Positions 9,301 through 17,028 are shown, counted from the stretch's first letter. The stretch is DNA of 64,000 nucleotides from Caryophanales bacterium UBA5603 (GCA_002424815.1 DILB01000005.1:1-64000); one strand, 5' to 3'. Made by a program: numbers and translations. The notes: a model not told the origin generated them from the sequence alone.

Positions 9301-9429
9301 CGTGCAACTCGCACAACGAATGAAGCTATTGAAGAGTTGCGAAAATACGCGGGTATTCAATTTGACCCAGGACTCGTTGACTTCTTCATTGAACACGTTT
9401 TAAGTCTTCGACAATTTTCAAAATTATAA
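6373..9429 (+). CDS. Soluble multi-PAS GGDEF / HD-GYP c-di-GMP signalling protein
   Basis: About 1018 residues with no membrane segment. From the N-terminus: four to five PAS domains (about 10-130, 145-265, a divergent one 270-415, 420-535, 545-665), a GGDEF domain (about 680-835) and an HD-GYP domain (about 850-1010). The GGDEF motif is intact (RIGGDEFVI) and preceded at the right distance by an RPSD inhibitory site. The HD-GYP part has MHDIGKIGI and HHEKWNGSGYP. The protein may therefore both make and degrade c-di-GMP in response to PAS-bound signals. Start choice: AAAAGGAG at 6357-6364 is inside the longer ORF that begins at ATG 6346 and lies 8 nt before an in-frame TTG at 6373, so TTG is the likely start. 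A terminator follows at 9434. Confidence 0.85.
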   Translation: MTQLKQDFYENNGSFFYDLFHNNKDIMLLINPSSLDIIEANKAACHFYGYTHEELIKMKINQINILSSEQINNELRLAKEQNRNRFYFKHRLANGEIRHVEVTSNPVSIGSMVFLHSVVHDITADLFYTDLDPKTKMRMDALVAEKTYALEQENRFIESLFESIPGLLYVYDEQEKIVLWNKLHEKMTGYSADEMAKMTLHDWFDEGDYQRIQETIKQVFSQGFGEIEAHLLLKNGDKMLAKVNGVPLKMNGHTYLTGVGLDITKQKQDENDLKKSKELFEIFFEQSLSGFFYMMLDEPIIWDDSTDKEAVLDYVFEHQRMAKFNQALLNQYGVQAAEYINLTPNQLFKHDLSQGRDAWRKMFDNGHIHMVTEERHNDGRVIWIEGDYICIYDEQKRIIGHFGNQQDITDRIVSEKKLEHSYELMRYIIEHNNGGIAVHDKNLNYIFVSQQYLKQYGLENRNIIGMNHYNVFPDLPLKWRIVHDKALKGIVSSADDDPYFHDDGSVDWTRWECRPWHLSDGSIGGIIVYTEVINDRKNLELALIREKELLETTLISVGDGVISCDESGIILLMNSAAELLTGWKRSDAIGKIVDEVFNVSQPCENQSFKTMFDKVLFTDQLYEFSECAHLTSSQGTTIPIEGNISPIIGKNADRLGVVLVFRDVTLIKQRQAEIEYASYHDPLTGIYNYRYYEKQIKLLKTEENLPISIIMGDINGLKLINDSLGHAVGDELLIRAAQVIKSTCRPSDVVVRIGGDEFVILLPKTETHEVEKIVKDIKEAIKQETIESISLSISLGYETITSVDEDAQLTLTRAENHMYRHKISENLSPRSKTIDIIMNSLFEKNPREMAHSQRVSDLSVALATALGWSEDKINELRTSALMHDIGKIGIAESILNKPGKLNDEEWKTIMSHPEIGFRILNTCNEFSEIARYVLEHHEKWNGSGYPRGLKGEAISIQGRILAIADAFDAITSVRTYRATRTTNEAIEELRKYAGIQFDPGLVDFFIEHVLSLRQFSKL

Positions 9430-9433
9430 TCTT

Positions 9434-9462
9434 AAGGACTGACAAATATTGTCGGTCCTTTT
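9434..9462 (+). terminator. Terminator after the GGDEF/HD-GYP gene
   Basis: A 10-bp stem AAGGACTGAC/GTCGGTCCTT (one G-T pair), 7-nt loop, TTTT. Confidence 0.85.
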
Positions 9463-9540
9463 AATGATTTTGAGCATTTTATTAGTATCCATTTGTCTTT
9501 TCAGGTATGATAAGAAGGATAAATGAGAGGAGTGATTGAT

Positions 9541-10182
9541 ATGGTGATTGAAATATGGTCTGATTTTGTTTGCCCTTACTGTTATATGGGACAGATTTCT
9601 TTCGATCAAGCCTTGAATGAATTTGAACATCGAGACAAAATCCGTGTCATCCATAAAAGTTTTGAACTTGATCCAGAAGTGAATCATGCTTTAAATGAGA
9701 CTGTTCCATTTGTCTTAATGAATAAATATGGACTAAATATAGAAGATATTAATCAAGAAAATATCGCATTGGTGAAACAAGCATCAACCCTTGGGTTGAG
9801 TTTTAATCATTTAGATTCCCTACGAGACACAAATACTTTTAACGCTCATCGAATTCTTCAATATGCAAAAGTACAAGGACTTGATGACCGATGGATAAAA
9901 AGATTAATGAAGGCGCATTTTACCGAAGGCTTATTTATCGGTGATCCAGAAATATTGATATCATTGGCAAAAGAAATAGGGTTAAATCCCAATATGATTA
10001 AAACGATTTTATCAAGTTCTCTTTATCAGAAAAATGTTCGAGATGATCAGTACGAAGCAGTTAACATTGGTATTGAAACCGTTCCTTATTATATCTTCAA
10101 TAAAGAATTTGTGGCATCAGGGGCATTAACTAAATCTGAATTCACTGACATTTTAAAACAAGTCTGGCTAAGTGAAGCTTAA
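9541..10182 (+). CDS. DsbA family oxidoreductase, FrnE-like
   Basis: A 213-residue thioredoxin-fold protein beginning MVIEIWSDFVCPYCYMG, with the CPYC redox motif directly after the first strand, a helical insertion in the middle, and the cis-proline strand near the C-terminus (IETVPYYIFNKEFVASGA). This is the FrnE/2-hydroxychromene isomerase-like branch of the DsbA family. It has no signal peptide, so it acts in the cytoplasm, probably as a disulfide oxidoreductase or isomerase linked to redox stress. The ATG at 9523 lies before the ribosome binding site; GAGAGGAG at 9525-9532 is spaced 8 nt from the ATG at 9541, which is preferred. A terminator follows at 10202. Confidence 0.85.
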   Translation: MVIEIWSDFVCPYCYMGQISFDQALNEFEHRDKIRVIHKSFELDPEVNHALNETVPFVLMNKYGLNIEDINQENIALVKQASTLGLSFNHLDSLRDTNTFNAHRILQYAKVQGLDDRWIKRLMKAHFTEGLFIGDPEILISLAKEIGLNPNMIKTILSSSLYQKNVRDDQYEAVNIGIETVPYYIFNKEFVASGALTKSEFTDILKQVWLSEA

Positions 10183-10201
10183 ACCCTTTAATCAGTCGAA
10201 T

Positions 10202-10240
10202 AAGACTGAATCGAATGGCATCTCGATTCAAGTCTTTTTT
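10202..10240 (+). terminator. Terminator after the DsbA-like gene
   Basis: A 13-bp stem with one bulge, AAGACTGAATCGA/TCGATTCAAGTCTT, followed by TTTTTT. Confidence 0.9.
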
Positions 10241-10280
10241 ATTTATTTTCGTATATTTCAATGCATTTCTTTGAATTTTT

Positions 10281-10289
10281 TGGTATAAT
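10281..10289 (+). promoter_or_regulatory. Extended -10 promoter for the PNPOx-like gene
   Basis: TGGTATAAT, a perfect -10 with the TGn extension. No clear -35 box. Confidence 0.55.
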
Positions 10290-10329
10290 TTCAAACATCT
10301 TATGATTCATTCTATCTTGGGAGGGTTAT

Positions 10330-10809
10330 ATGAAACCGATGCGAAGAAGTGAACTTAAATTATCCACAGATCAAGCTTTAAGCATTTTAAAACATAATAG
10401 TCACGGTGTTTTATCCTTAGTTTTGCCAGACGGCACGCCTTATGGTGTCCCATTGAATTATGGATATTTTGACCATAAGATAATTATGCATGCTGCTTTA
10501 ACCGGCCTTAAATTAGATGCAATTTCTGTTCATCCTCATGCTTGTTTTACAGTCATTCACAAAGCGGAAGTCGATATTGCTCATCTTTCAACTTTATATG
10601 CAAGTGTCATAGCTTTTGGGAAAGTAGAATTAATCACAGAACCGATAAAAAAACATCATCTTCTGACTCAAATGTTAAATCACTATGGTGTTTCAGAATC
10701 CATGGCAGCACATGCATTGAAAGTTGATGCTCCTCAAACCGTCGTTTTATTATTGACCATTGATGAATTAACTGCCAAAGGTTATTCGCAAGCTTTAGAA
10801 GATATTTAA
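10330..10809 (+). CDS. Pyridoxamine 5'-phosphate oxidase-like (NimA-type) flavin-fold protein
   Basis: A 159-residue split-barrel protein. The start MKPMRRSELKLS and the strand GVLSLVLPDGTPYGVPLNYGYFDHKIIMH, with a later G-LKLDAI-HPHACFTV segment, are typical of the PF12900/NimA branch of the pyridoxamine-phosphate-oxidase-like family. Members bind FMN or F420-like flavins, and NimA homologues are linked to 5-nitroimidazole resistance. True PdxH activity is not implied. GGGAGGG precedes the ATG. The gene is monocistronic, with its own extended -10 promoter and a terminator at 10846. Confidence 0.75.
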   Translation: MKPMRRSELKLSTDQALSILKHNSHGVLSLVLPDGTPYGVPLNYGYFDHKIIMHAALTGLKLDAISVHPHACFTVIHKAEVDIAHLSTLYASVIAFGKVELITEPIKKHHLLTQMLNHYGVSESMAAHALKVDAPQTVVLLLTIDELTAKGYSQALEDI

Positions 10810-10845
10810 ACTTAGGTTTTAAAATATTACTATCACCTCACTCAT

Positions 10846-10872
10846 AATCAGAAGTTCATTCTGATTTTTTTA
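10846..10872 (+). terminator. Terminator after the PNPOx-like gene
   Basis: An 8-bp stem AATCAGAA/TTCTGATT with a 5-nt loop, then T6. Confidence 0.85.
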
Positions 10873-10915
10873 TTTTTGGATTTTAAAGCTTCTTTAAGAT
10901 GAACAATAATGGATA

Positions 10916-10924
10916 TGATATAAT
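10916..10924 (+). promoter_or_regulatory. Extended -10 promoter of the gnd-zwf operon
   Basis: TGATATAAT directly upstream of the gnd ribosome binding site. No good -35 box is seen at standard spacing. Confidence 0.55.
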
Positions 10925-10953
10925 AAGTTTGACGAATAATTGGAGGTCAAATC

Positions 10954-11853
10954 ATGAAAATAGGTTTAATCGGACTAGGTAAAATGGGATATAATCTCGC
11001 CCTTAACATGAAAGACAAAGAAATCGATGTGATAGCTTATGATGTTTCAGTTAATGCCGTCAATCAAATCCATGCTTTAGGAGTCGATGTCGCAACTTCA
11101 TATGAATCGCTTGTAATGCAATTGCCACTACCAAGAATTATTTGGTTGATGGTTCCTTCTGGAACGATTGTCCAGACCGTTATTGATACTTTAACCCCTT
11201 TGCTTTCAAAAGGAGATATCATCATCGATGGAGGCAATTCAAGATATTTGGATACAAAGCGTCGATATAACGAATTACAGCAGAAAAACATTCATTTGAT
11301 TGATTGTGGAACATCAGGTGGTATGGCCGGTGCTCGGAACGGGGCTTGTTTAATGGTGGGCGGTGAAGAAAAAATCGTGAAATCCATTGAAAATTTATTT
11401 GTTAAAATTGCAGTAAAAGATGGCTATGCCTACATGGGGAATCCGGGAAGTGGACACTTTGTAAAAATGGTTCATAATGGAATTGAATATGGAATGATGC
11501 AGGCCATTGGCGAAGGGTTTGATTTGTTACAAGCCAGTCAATATGAACTAGATTACCAAAAAGTTGCACAAGTATGGGCTCATGGTTCAATCATTGAAGG
11601 CGCCCTTATGAATTACATCAAAGATGCTTTTTCAAAGGATGCGACGCTTGAATCCATCGAGGGAAAAATCGATGACTCTGGCGAAGGACAATGGATGATC
11701 GAAGAAGCCTTACAGTCAAAAGTCGCTCTACCTGTGATCACTCATTCACTCTTTGCGCGTTATAAATCGAAAGATTTTCTAAAATTTTCCGAAAAAGTTG
11801 TTGCGGCAATGCGCAACGAATTCGGCGGACATGCGGTGTATCCTAAAAAATGA
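10954..11853 (+). CDS. gnd: 6-phosphogluconate dehydrogenase (decarboxylating), short type
   Basis: A 299-residue enzyme converting 6-phosphogluconate to ribulose 5-phosphate and CO2 with NAD(P)+ reduction. The N-terminal Rossmann motif GLIGLGKMG, the substrate-binding DCGTSGGMAGARNGA and the catalytic GHFVKMVHNGIEYG (Lys and Asn) are all present. Its length fits the roughly 300-residue branch (GntZ/YqeC-like), which lacks the long C-terminal tail of the 470-residue form. A TTGGAGGT site precedes the ATG. Its stop overlaps the start of zwf by 4 bp (ATGA), so the two oxidative pentose phosphate enzymes are translationally coupled. NAD or NADP preference is uncertain. Confidence 0.92.
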   Translation: MKIGLIGLGKMGYNLALNMKDKEIDVIAYDVSVNAVNQIHALGVDVATSYESLVMQLPLPRIIWLMVPSGTIVQTVIDTLTPLLSKGDIIIDGGNSRYLDTKRRYNELQQKNIHLIDCGTSGGMAGARNGACLMVGGEEKIVKSIENLFVKIAVKDGYAYMGNPGSGHFVKMVHNGIEYGMMQAIGEGFDLLQASQYELDYQKVAQVWAHGSIIEGALMNYIKDAFSKDATLESIEGKIDDSGEGQWMIEEALQSKVALPVITHSLFARYKSKDFLKFSEKVVAAMRNEFGGHAVYPKK

Positions 11854-13211
11854 AAACTTATCTAGCTGTTTTCGGTGCGACCGGAAATCTCATGTATAAA
11901 AAACTTTTGCCTGCCATTGCAGCTTTACAGGCTAAAAATCTCCTTCCAAAAGATACCACCGTCCTTTGTATTGGCCGTGCCAATCACTCAATTGATAGTT
12001 ACCTATCTGTGGCGAAAGAACAAATTAAAGAAAAGATTAATTGGGAATTATTTACACCTTTACTTGAATATTTTCAGATGGAGCTTCAAGACATTCAAGG
12101 CTATCAAAGACTGTTTCAAAAAATGTATCAAGAAGGTCCTTCTATTCGATTATTTTATTTAGCAGTCGCTCCCGACTTATTTCCCATGATCGCAAAAGGA
12201 ATTAACGAAGCGAATTTGATTGCGAAAAACGACCCGACGGGACGCATTGTTTTTGAGAAACCATTTGGCGAAGATTTAAAATCTGCTCAGGCAATCAATT
12301 CAATGTTATGGAATTATTTCGATGAATCACAAATTTATCGTGTTGATCATTATTTAGGCAAAGAAATGATACAAAATATTTTAGTTGTTCGCTTTGCAAA
12401 TCAATTATTTGAAAACAGCTGGAATCATCACTCAATTGAAAGAGTCATCATCATTGCCAAAGAAACAGAAGGAATTATGAACCGCGGAAATTATTATGAC
12501 CATGTAGGGGCCTTAAAAGACATGGTTCAAAGTCATTTAATGCAAATGGCAGCCTTAATCGCAATGGAAATTCCAGAATCTTTTGATGTTGATGGTATTC
12601 GGGCAGAAAAAGTCAAAGTGCTCAAGAAGATTAACATTGCTAAAGATGATGTGTTGACCGGACAGTACCTTGGTTATTTGAATGAAAATAATATATTAAA
12701 AGATTCGCAAACGGAAACTTTTGTGTTTCTAAAAGCCATGATTGACACCCCGCGATGGAAAGACGTCCCTTTCTATTTCATAACCGGTAAAAAACTGGAT
12801 GAGAAACGATCAGAAATTATCCTCGATTTTAAACAAAATTCCCAACAAAATAATCTTTGGCCCAATCGCAAGATTGAAAAAAATCGACTTGTCATTCGTG
12901 TTGCACCCGGTGAGGGAGTGACGTTTCGGCTCAATACAAAAGAACATGGGTTGTCAACGAATATTCGACCGATGGAAATGGATTATTGCCATGATTGTGA
13001 ATTTGTTGGAAACAAACCTGAGGCCTATGAACGATTATTACTTGATTTAATTTCTGGGAATTCAACGTTGTTTACTAGATGGGATGAAATTGAAACATCA
13101 TGGAAAAATATTGATAATATCTATCAGTTCATTCCAAAACCAATTGTTTATACGAACTTTAAAGATTTAAAACAGGCGATTAAAAGTCAATTTGGGGAGG
13201 TATTAGAATGA
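11850..13211 (+). CDS. zwf: Glucose-6-phosphate 1-dehydrogenase
   Basis: A 453-residue enzyme oxidising glucose 6-phosphate to 6-phosphoglucono-1,5-lactone with NADP+ reduction, the entry step of the oxidative pentose phosphate pathway. It has the N-terminal nucleotide-binding FGATGNLMYKKLLPA and the family signature RVDHYLGKEMIQN with the catalytic His and Lys. FEKPFGEDL is also conserved. Length is slightly below the usual 480-500. It overlaps gnd by 4 bp at its start and the cyclase-family gene by 4 bp (ATGA) at its end, so all three genes are coupled. No pgl (6-phosphogluconolactonase) gene of known type is in the window. Confidence 0.93.
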   Translation: MKTYLAVFGATGNLMYKKLLPAIAALQAKNLLPKDTTVLCIGRANHSIDSYLSVAKEQIKEKINWELFTPLLEYFQMELQDIQGYQRLFQKMYQEGPSIRLFYLAVAPDLFPMIAKGINEANLIAKNDPTGRIVFEKPFGEDLKSAQAINSMLWNYFDESQIYRVDHYLGKEMIQNILVVRFANQLFENSWNHHSIERVIIIAKETEGIMNRGNYYDHVGALKDMVQSHLMQMAALIAMEIPESFDVDGIRAEKVKVLKKINIAKDDVLTGQYLGYLNENNILKDSQTETFVFLKAMIDTPRWKDVPFYFITGKKLDEKRSEIILDFKQNSQQNNLWPNRKIEKNRLVIRVAPGEGVTFRLNTKEHGLSTNIRPMEMDYCHDCEFVGNKPEAYERLLLDLISGNSTLFTRWDEIETSWKNIDNIYQFIPKPIVYTNFKDLKQAIKSQFGEVLE

Positions 13212-13828
13212 TTATCCGCGATATCTCAATGACGATTCATCCCCATATGACAGTCTATAAAAACAAAGAGAACAAGCAACCTCTCTTTCTAAAAAGTGCT
13301 GATTTTGAGACGCATGGGGTTTATGAAACCGACATCACAATGAATTTACATACGGGAACTCATATTGATTTTCCTTTGCACACTTTGAAAGAAGGACACA
13401 ATTCTGATGGACACCCGCTTTCTACTTTTATTGGAACGGCAAAAGTTTTCGATTTATCGCAAATAGACGAATGTATCTCAAAAGCAGATATCGAACAATT
13501 GAATATTCAAAAAGACGATTTTATTCTCTTTAAAACACGAAATAGTTTTCGTGATGATTTTGATTTTAATTTTGTTTATTTGGATGAGAGTGCCGCACAG
13601 TATTTAGCAAACAAAAAAATCAGAGGCGTGGGTATCGATTCGTTAGGCATTGAAAGAAATCAACCAAACCATCCAACCCATGATACGCTTTTGGGTGCAG
13701 CGATTATCATTCTTGAAGGCCTGCGTTTAAAGGATATCTCAGAAAATAATTATGAATTCATTTGTCTTCCTTTAAAAATCGCCCATGTTGAAGCGCTTCC
13801 GGTTCGTGCCATTTTAATCGAAAAATAG
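13208..13828 (+). CDS. Cyclase-family metal-dependent hydrolase (kynurenine formamidase-like)
   Basis: A 206-residue protein with the family metal-binding motif H-T-G-T-H-I-D-F-P-L-H at residues 48-58 and the later GIDSLGIERNQPNHPTHDTLL region with a second His cluster. Known members hydrolyse N-formylkynurenine, isatin or related amide and lactam bonds using Zn or Mn. No tryptophan-degradation gene is nearby. The start overlaps the zwf stop by 4 bp, so it is made together with G6PDH and 6PGDH. A role in hydrolysing 6-phosphogluconolactone, the missing step between the two enzymes, is an attractive but untested inference from position. No clear terminator was seen before the Rieske promoter. 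Confidence 0.85.
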   Translation: MIIRDISMTIHPHMTVYKNKENKQPLFLKSADFETHGVYETDITMNLHTGTHIDFPLHTLKEGHNSDGHPLSTFIGTAKVFDLSQIDECISKADIEQLNIQKDDFILFKTRNSFRDDFDFNFVYLDESAAQYLANKKIRGVGIDSLGIERNQPNHPTHDTLLGAAIIILEGLRLKDISENNYEFICLPLKIAHVEALPVRAILIEK

Positions 13829-13865
13829 TCTTAATAATTTAGTTTGTTCAAATTCAGAGAAGATA

Positions 13866-13894
13866 TTGTATTCAATGAATCGGTGCGTTATAAT
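13866..13894 (+). promoter_or_regulatory. Promoter of the Rieske gene
   Basis: TTGTAT (13866-13871), 17 nt, TATAAT (13889-13894). Confidence 0.65.
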
Positions 13895-13944
13895 GACTAT
13901 GCAATTTAGTTTTTAAGGCATTCTCATGAGAGGAGACAATTCCA

Positions 13945-14274
13945 ATGTTACACTATGCATGTGAGTGGAAAGACTTGCAAGACCGGATTAAAATGAGAGT
14001 GATGATTGGAAAATTTCCGATTTTATTAGCATCGGTTCAAGGTCGACCTTATGCAGTTATCGACAAATGTCCGCATATGGGTTTTTCAATTTCAAATGGA
14101 AAATTTGATTCGGGCATTATTCAATGTAAAGAACACGGCCTGCAAATAAACGTCACCAACGGACAAGTAGTAGATACGCCAAAAGCTAATTTTTTAAAGA
14201 TTAGCCCACTTGATCGCCTTATAAGAACTTTTGAATGTGTTATTGAAAATGAAAAGGTTTATATTGAAATGTAG
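13945..14274 (+). CDS. Small Rieske [2Fe-2S] protein
   Basis: A 109-residue stand-alone Rieske domain. The cluster ligands are visible as C-P-H-M-G (C-x-H) and C-K-E-H-G (C-x-x-H), separated by about 16 residues as in Rieske ferredoxins and NirD-like proteins. There is no membrane helix and no oxygenase partner in the neighbourhood, so it probably shuttles electrons in the cytoplasm for an enzyme encoded elsewhere. GAGAGGAG lies upstream of the ATG. It has its own promoter and a terminator at 14294. Its partner is unknown. Confidence 0.85.
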   Translation: MLHYACEWKDLQDRIKMRVMIGKFPILLASVQGRPYAVIDKCPHMGFSISNGKFDSGIIQCKEHGLQINVTNGQVVDTPKANFLKISPLDRLIRTFECVIENEKVYIEM

Positions 14275-14293
14275 TTTTTATACCATAATTACG

Positions 14294-14323
14294 AATGATT
14301 ACACTTTTTGTGTGATCATTTTT
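14294..14323 (+). terminator. Terminator after the Rieske gene
   Basis: An 11-bp stem AATGATTACAC/GTGTGATCATT (one T-G pair), T-rich loop, then T5. Confidence 0.8.
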
Positions 14324-14439
14324 CATTCTTAAAGCAAAATCATTGCATTCAAGTATCATAACTGGTAAATTTAAGTTAAGCATTCCAATGATTTTAGATG
14401 GTTCTTAATGAGAAAGAATCGCCTGAAAGGAGTTTGCCT

Positions 14440-15951
14440 ATGAAAAAAATGATTATCATTTTATTTTCTTTTATGATAATGGGTTCATTCGCATTTTATT
14501 CGGTACGAAATGTTGAAAGTGAATCCACTATTTTACCGCTGAATACAACCATGACCACCATCATTTTTGTGAGTAATGGCGGCACGGCCGTTTCACCCTT
14601 TTCGGGTCTAACAGGGTCGAATATAACTGAACCAGCTACACCGCAAAGAAATGGGTATGCTTTTGCTGGATGGTATCTGGATGATGGAACTTTTCTTAAT
14701 CGTTTTACTTTTTCTGTAATGCCTTCTGAAAATATCACCTTATATGCTAAATGGATTGAACTTGAGCCTGTTTTAAATTTTGATTCTTTGGTAAGTCAGT
14801 TACCCGAGGTCGTGACCATTTCACATCGCATCGCGATTGAAACCGCCCAAGAGGCGTACGATTCTTTATCGGCAGACCAAAAAGCATTATCAAATAATTA
14901 TCAAATTTTTCTAATAAAAGAAAAAGCTTTAGAAGAATTAGAAAAACAAGTGGCGAAAGTCATTCAAATGATTGATAATCTTTCTTGTCCCATTTCTTAT
15001 AATGATAAAGATGATGTATTAATCACAAGGGCTGCTTATGAGGCCTTGGCGGATGACCAAAAAGTATTGGTCACAAATTATGTTTCGCTTTGGGACGCCG
15101 AACGAAGAGTGTTAGCCCTTGAAGCTGAAGCTCAGTTGGTAGTTGATATGATTGAAGCCTTACCAACAGATATTAGTTTATCGCATTCAAGTGCAGTTTC
15201 TCAAGCCCGGACCGCTTTTGACGCACTCAGCATTTGTCAACAATCTTTTGTTCATAATTACCCAAAATTAGCAAGTGCAGAAGATGCGATTCGTGAATTA
15301 AAAAAAGTCGTCGATGTGGCGAATTTAATTGCGCTCATTGATAGTTTACCATCTGATATCACGTATGATGAAGTGTCAATCATTCGTGAAGCCAGACAGA
15401 AATATGGATTCATGAGTTCTGATCAACGCAGTCAAATTGTCAACTATGCAGTCTTAGTGTCGGCAGAAAGAGTGATCTCTGATATTGAAACAGCAATGGC
15501 TTTTGAAGCAATGGTCTTAGGTTTTGATGAAATTATCGAACTAAACGATCAAAATCAAATTGAAGCGGCTCGAATCGCATATTTAATTATGAATCAAAAT
15601 CAAAAAGCATATGTTTCACCCCAATCCGTTATCGCACTTGAAATAGCAATAGCGAAAATCGATGAACTTCTCCTTATCAATCACGTGATTCAGTTGATAG
15701 GATCAATCGAATATGTGGAAGAAATCCCTTCACAATCACAAGTGATCATCGCAAGAGAAGCTTACGATGCCCTTTCTGAAGACCAACAAATGCAAGTCAC
15801 AAATTATGAAGAATTGCTCAATGCAGAGACGCTATTAGACAATCTTCAAACTTTTAATCCTTATTGGTTCTCCATATTGCTGGTGATTCCCACTGCATTC
15901 ATTGGATACCTGATGCGCTTTAAAATCATCGGTTTATTTAAACGTCCATAA
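14440..15951 (+). CDS. Surface protein with an InlB-type repeat and six helical repeats
   Basis: About 503 residues. A signal or anchor helix (about 1-22) is followed by one Listeria-Bacteroides (InlB B-type, Flg_new) repeat with the hallmark GYAFAGWYLDDGT and ITLYAKW (about 40-105). Six roughly 60-residue helical repeats follow, with a core of A-x-x-A-Y-x-x-L-s-x-x-Q-x-x-x-V-x-N-Y plus A-E; the fifth is the most degenerate. A C-terminal transmembrane helix (YWFSILLVIPTAFIGYLM) with basic residues after it anchors the protein, without an LPXTG motif. It should be displayed outside the membrane, perhaps as an adhesin or spacer; function unproven. The ATG at 14440 has GAAAGGAG 7 nt upstream and replaces the earlier ATG at 14398. 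A strong terminator follows. Confidence 0.75.
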   Translation: MKKMIIILFSFMIMGSFAFYSVRNVESESTILPLNTTMTTIIFVSNGGTAVSPFSGLTGSNITEPATPQRNGYAFAGWYLDDGTFLNRFTFSVMPSENITLYAKWIELEPVLNFDSLVSQLPEVVTISHRIAIETAQEAYDSLSADQKALSNNYQIFLIKEKALEELEKQVAKVIQMIDNLSCPISYNDKDDVLITRAAYEALADDQKVLVTNYVSLWDAERRVLALEAEAQLVVDMIEALPTDISLSHSSAVSQARTAFDALSICQQSFVHNYPKLASAEDAIRELKKVVDVANLIALIDSLPSDITYDEVSIIREARQKYGFMSSDQRSQIVNYAVLVSAERVISDIETAMAFEAMVLGFDEIIELNDQNQIEAARIAYLIMNQNQKAYVSPQSVIALEIAIAKIDELLLINHVIQLIGSIEYVEEIPSQSQVIIAREAYDALSEDQQMQVTNYEELLNAETLLDNLQTFNPYWFSILLVIPTAFIGYLMRFKIIGLFKRP

Positions 15952-15966
15952 CTCATTTCGAGATTT

Positions 15967-16002
15967 AAAAGTTTCCCAACCAATTGGATGGGAAACTTTT
16001 TT
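15967..16002 (+). terminator. Terminator after the surface protein gene
   Basis: A perfect 12-bp stem AAAAGTTTCCCA/TGGGAAACTTTT followed by T-tract. Confidence 0.92.
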
Positions 16003-16041
16003 AATGCATCTTTTAAAAAACATTTGTCGTATCATATGAAT

Positions 16042-16078
16042 AAAAAAAAGCGATGAATCTCTGATGCAATTCTCGCTT
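16042..16078 (-). terminator. Terminator of the BadF-type kinase gene
   Basis: On the minus strand, AAGCGA-GAAT pairs with ATTC-A-TCGCTT (one bulge), followed by a run of eight T. Confidence 0.75.
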
Positions 16079-16086
16079 CGTATCGT

Positions 16087-17028
16087 TTAAGGTTTTTCGT
16101 GAGGGTGAGCATTGAAATAGGAGCGTCTCGCCATGGCAGCTGCGGCAAAAGCAGGATCAACCAACGGAGCAATAATTTCAATTTTAGAATCTATTTTTCG
16201 TATTTTTTCATAGAGACATTTTTTAAAATATCCTTCTGAATTTCCTAAACTCCCGACAACAACTAAAGTTTTCTTTTGTAATCTGAGTTTTTTTATTAAG
16301 CCCGAAACAGCGAGTGCCAATTCTTGTGTTGCGGATTCGACAATGTTTTTCGCGTATTGATTACCTTTATCGGCGAATTCAGTGACAATGGGTGAAAGTT
16401 TGGCAATTTTGGTTCGTTGATTAAAGTATCGATCCATCACTGACATGATGTCCGTTGCTTCTCGCATACCGATTTCTTTTGCAATAGTTGCGGAAAATTC
16501 ATCGCGTTCATAGCGACCATCATATGCACGAATGACGTGCCTAATCGCTTGAATACCTAAATCATATCCTGATCCTGCATCCCCTTCTTTGTAGCCCCAC
16601 CCACCGCATTTATGCTTATTTCCATAGACGTCTTTACCAAATGCAACCATGCCGGTTCCACAAATAAGGGTCATGCCTTCTTCATAACATAAACCGCTCA
16701 ATAGAGCGTTTTCCATATCATTTTTTGCAACAATCATTGTGTCTTCTCGAACGCCCTTAAGATTCTTCAAAAGCAATTCGACGGCTTGAGAATCTTTATC
16801 AAAAACGATACCACCTAAACCTGCAAAAACGCCATCAAAAGTTGCTTTTGGACGGCGATTAAAAAAGACAGTGAGGGCATTTTGAATGTTTTCGAGTGTG
16901 GTTTGCGAACTAACCGTGTCTATCGAGGAAGGACCACCACTGCCTACAAAGAGAAATTCTTCATTTTGATTGACGACAGTGACTTTTGTTTTGGTTCCAC
17001 CGCCATCGATTCCTAAAAATAATTTCAT
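16087..17028 (-). CDS. BadF/BadG/BcrA/BcrD-type ATPase, probable N-acetylglucosamine kinase
   Basis: A 313-residue ASKHA-fold kinase. The phosphate-1 motif FLGIDGGGTKTKVTVV lies at the N-terminus, with GLGGIVF, LICGTGMVAFG and GWGYKEGDAGSGYDLG as the further phosphate- and adenosine-binding parts. Proteins of this family next to sugar ABC transporters commonly phosphorylate N-acetylglucosamine or similar amino sugars. The ATG at 17028 has AAGGAG 5 nt upstream; an upstream ATG at 17091 precedes this site and is rejected. It lies at the downstream edge of the sugar locus, but a terminator (17122-17147) separates it from the rest, so it has its own transcript. Sugar specificity is uncertain. Confidence 0.75.
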   Translation of the reverse strand: MKLFLGIDGGGTKTKVTVVNQNEEFLFVGSGGPSSIDTVSSQTTLENIQNALTVFFNRRPKATFDGVFAGLGGIVFDKDSQAVELLLKNLKGVREDTMIVAKNDMENALLSGLCYEEGMTLICGTGMVAFGKDVYGNKHKCGGWGYKEGDAGSGYDLGIQAIRHVIRAYDGRYERDEFSATIAKEIGMREATDIMSVMDRYFNQRTKIAKLSPIVTEFADKGNQYAKNIVESATQELALAVSGLIKKLRLQKKTLVVVGSLGNSEGYFKKCLYEKIRKIDSKIEIIAPLVDPAFAAAAMARRSYFNAHPHEKP

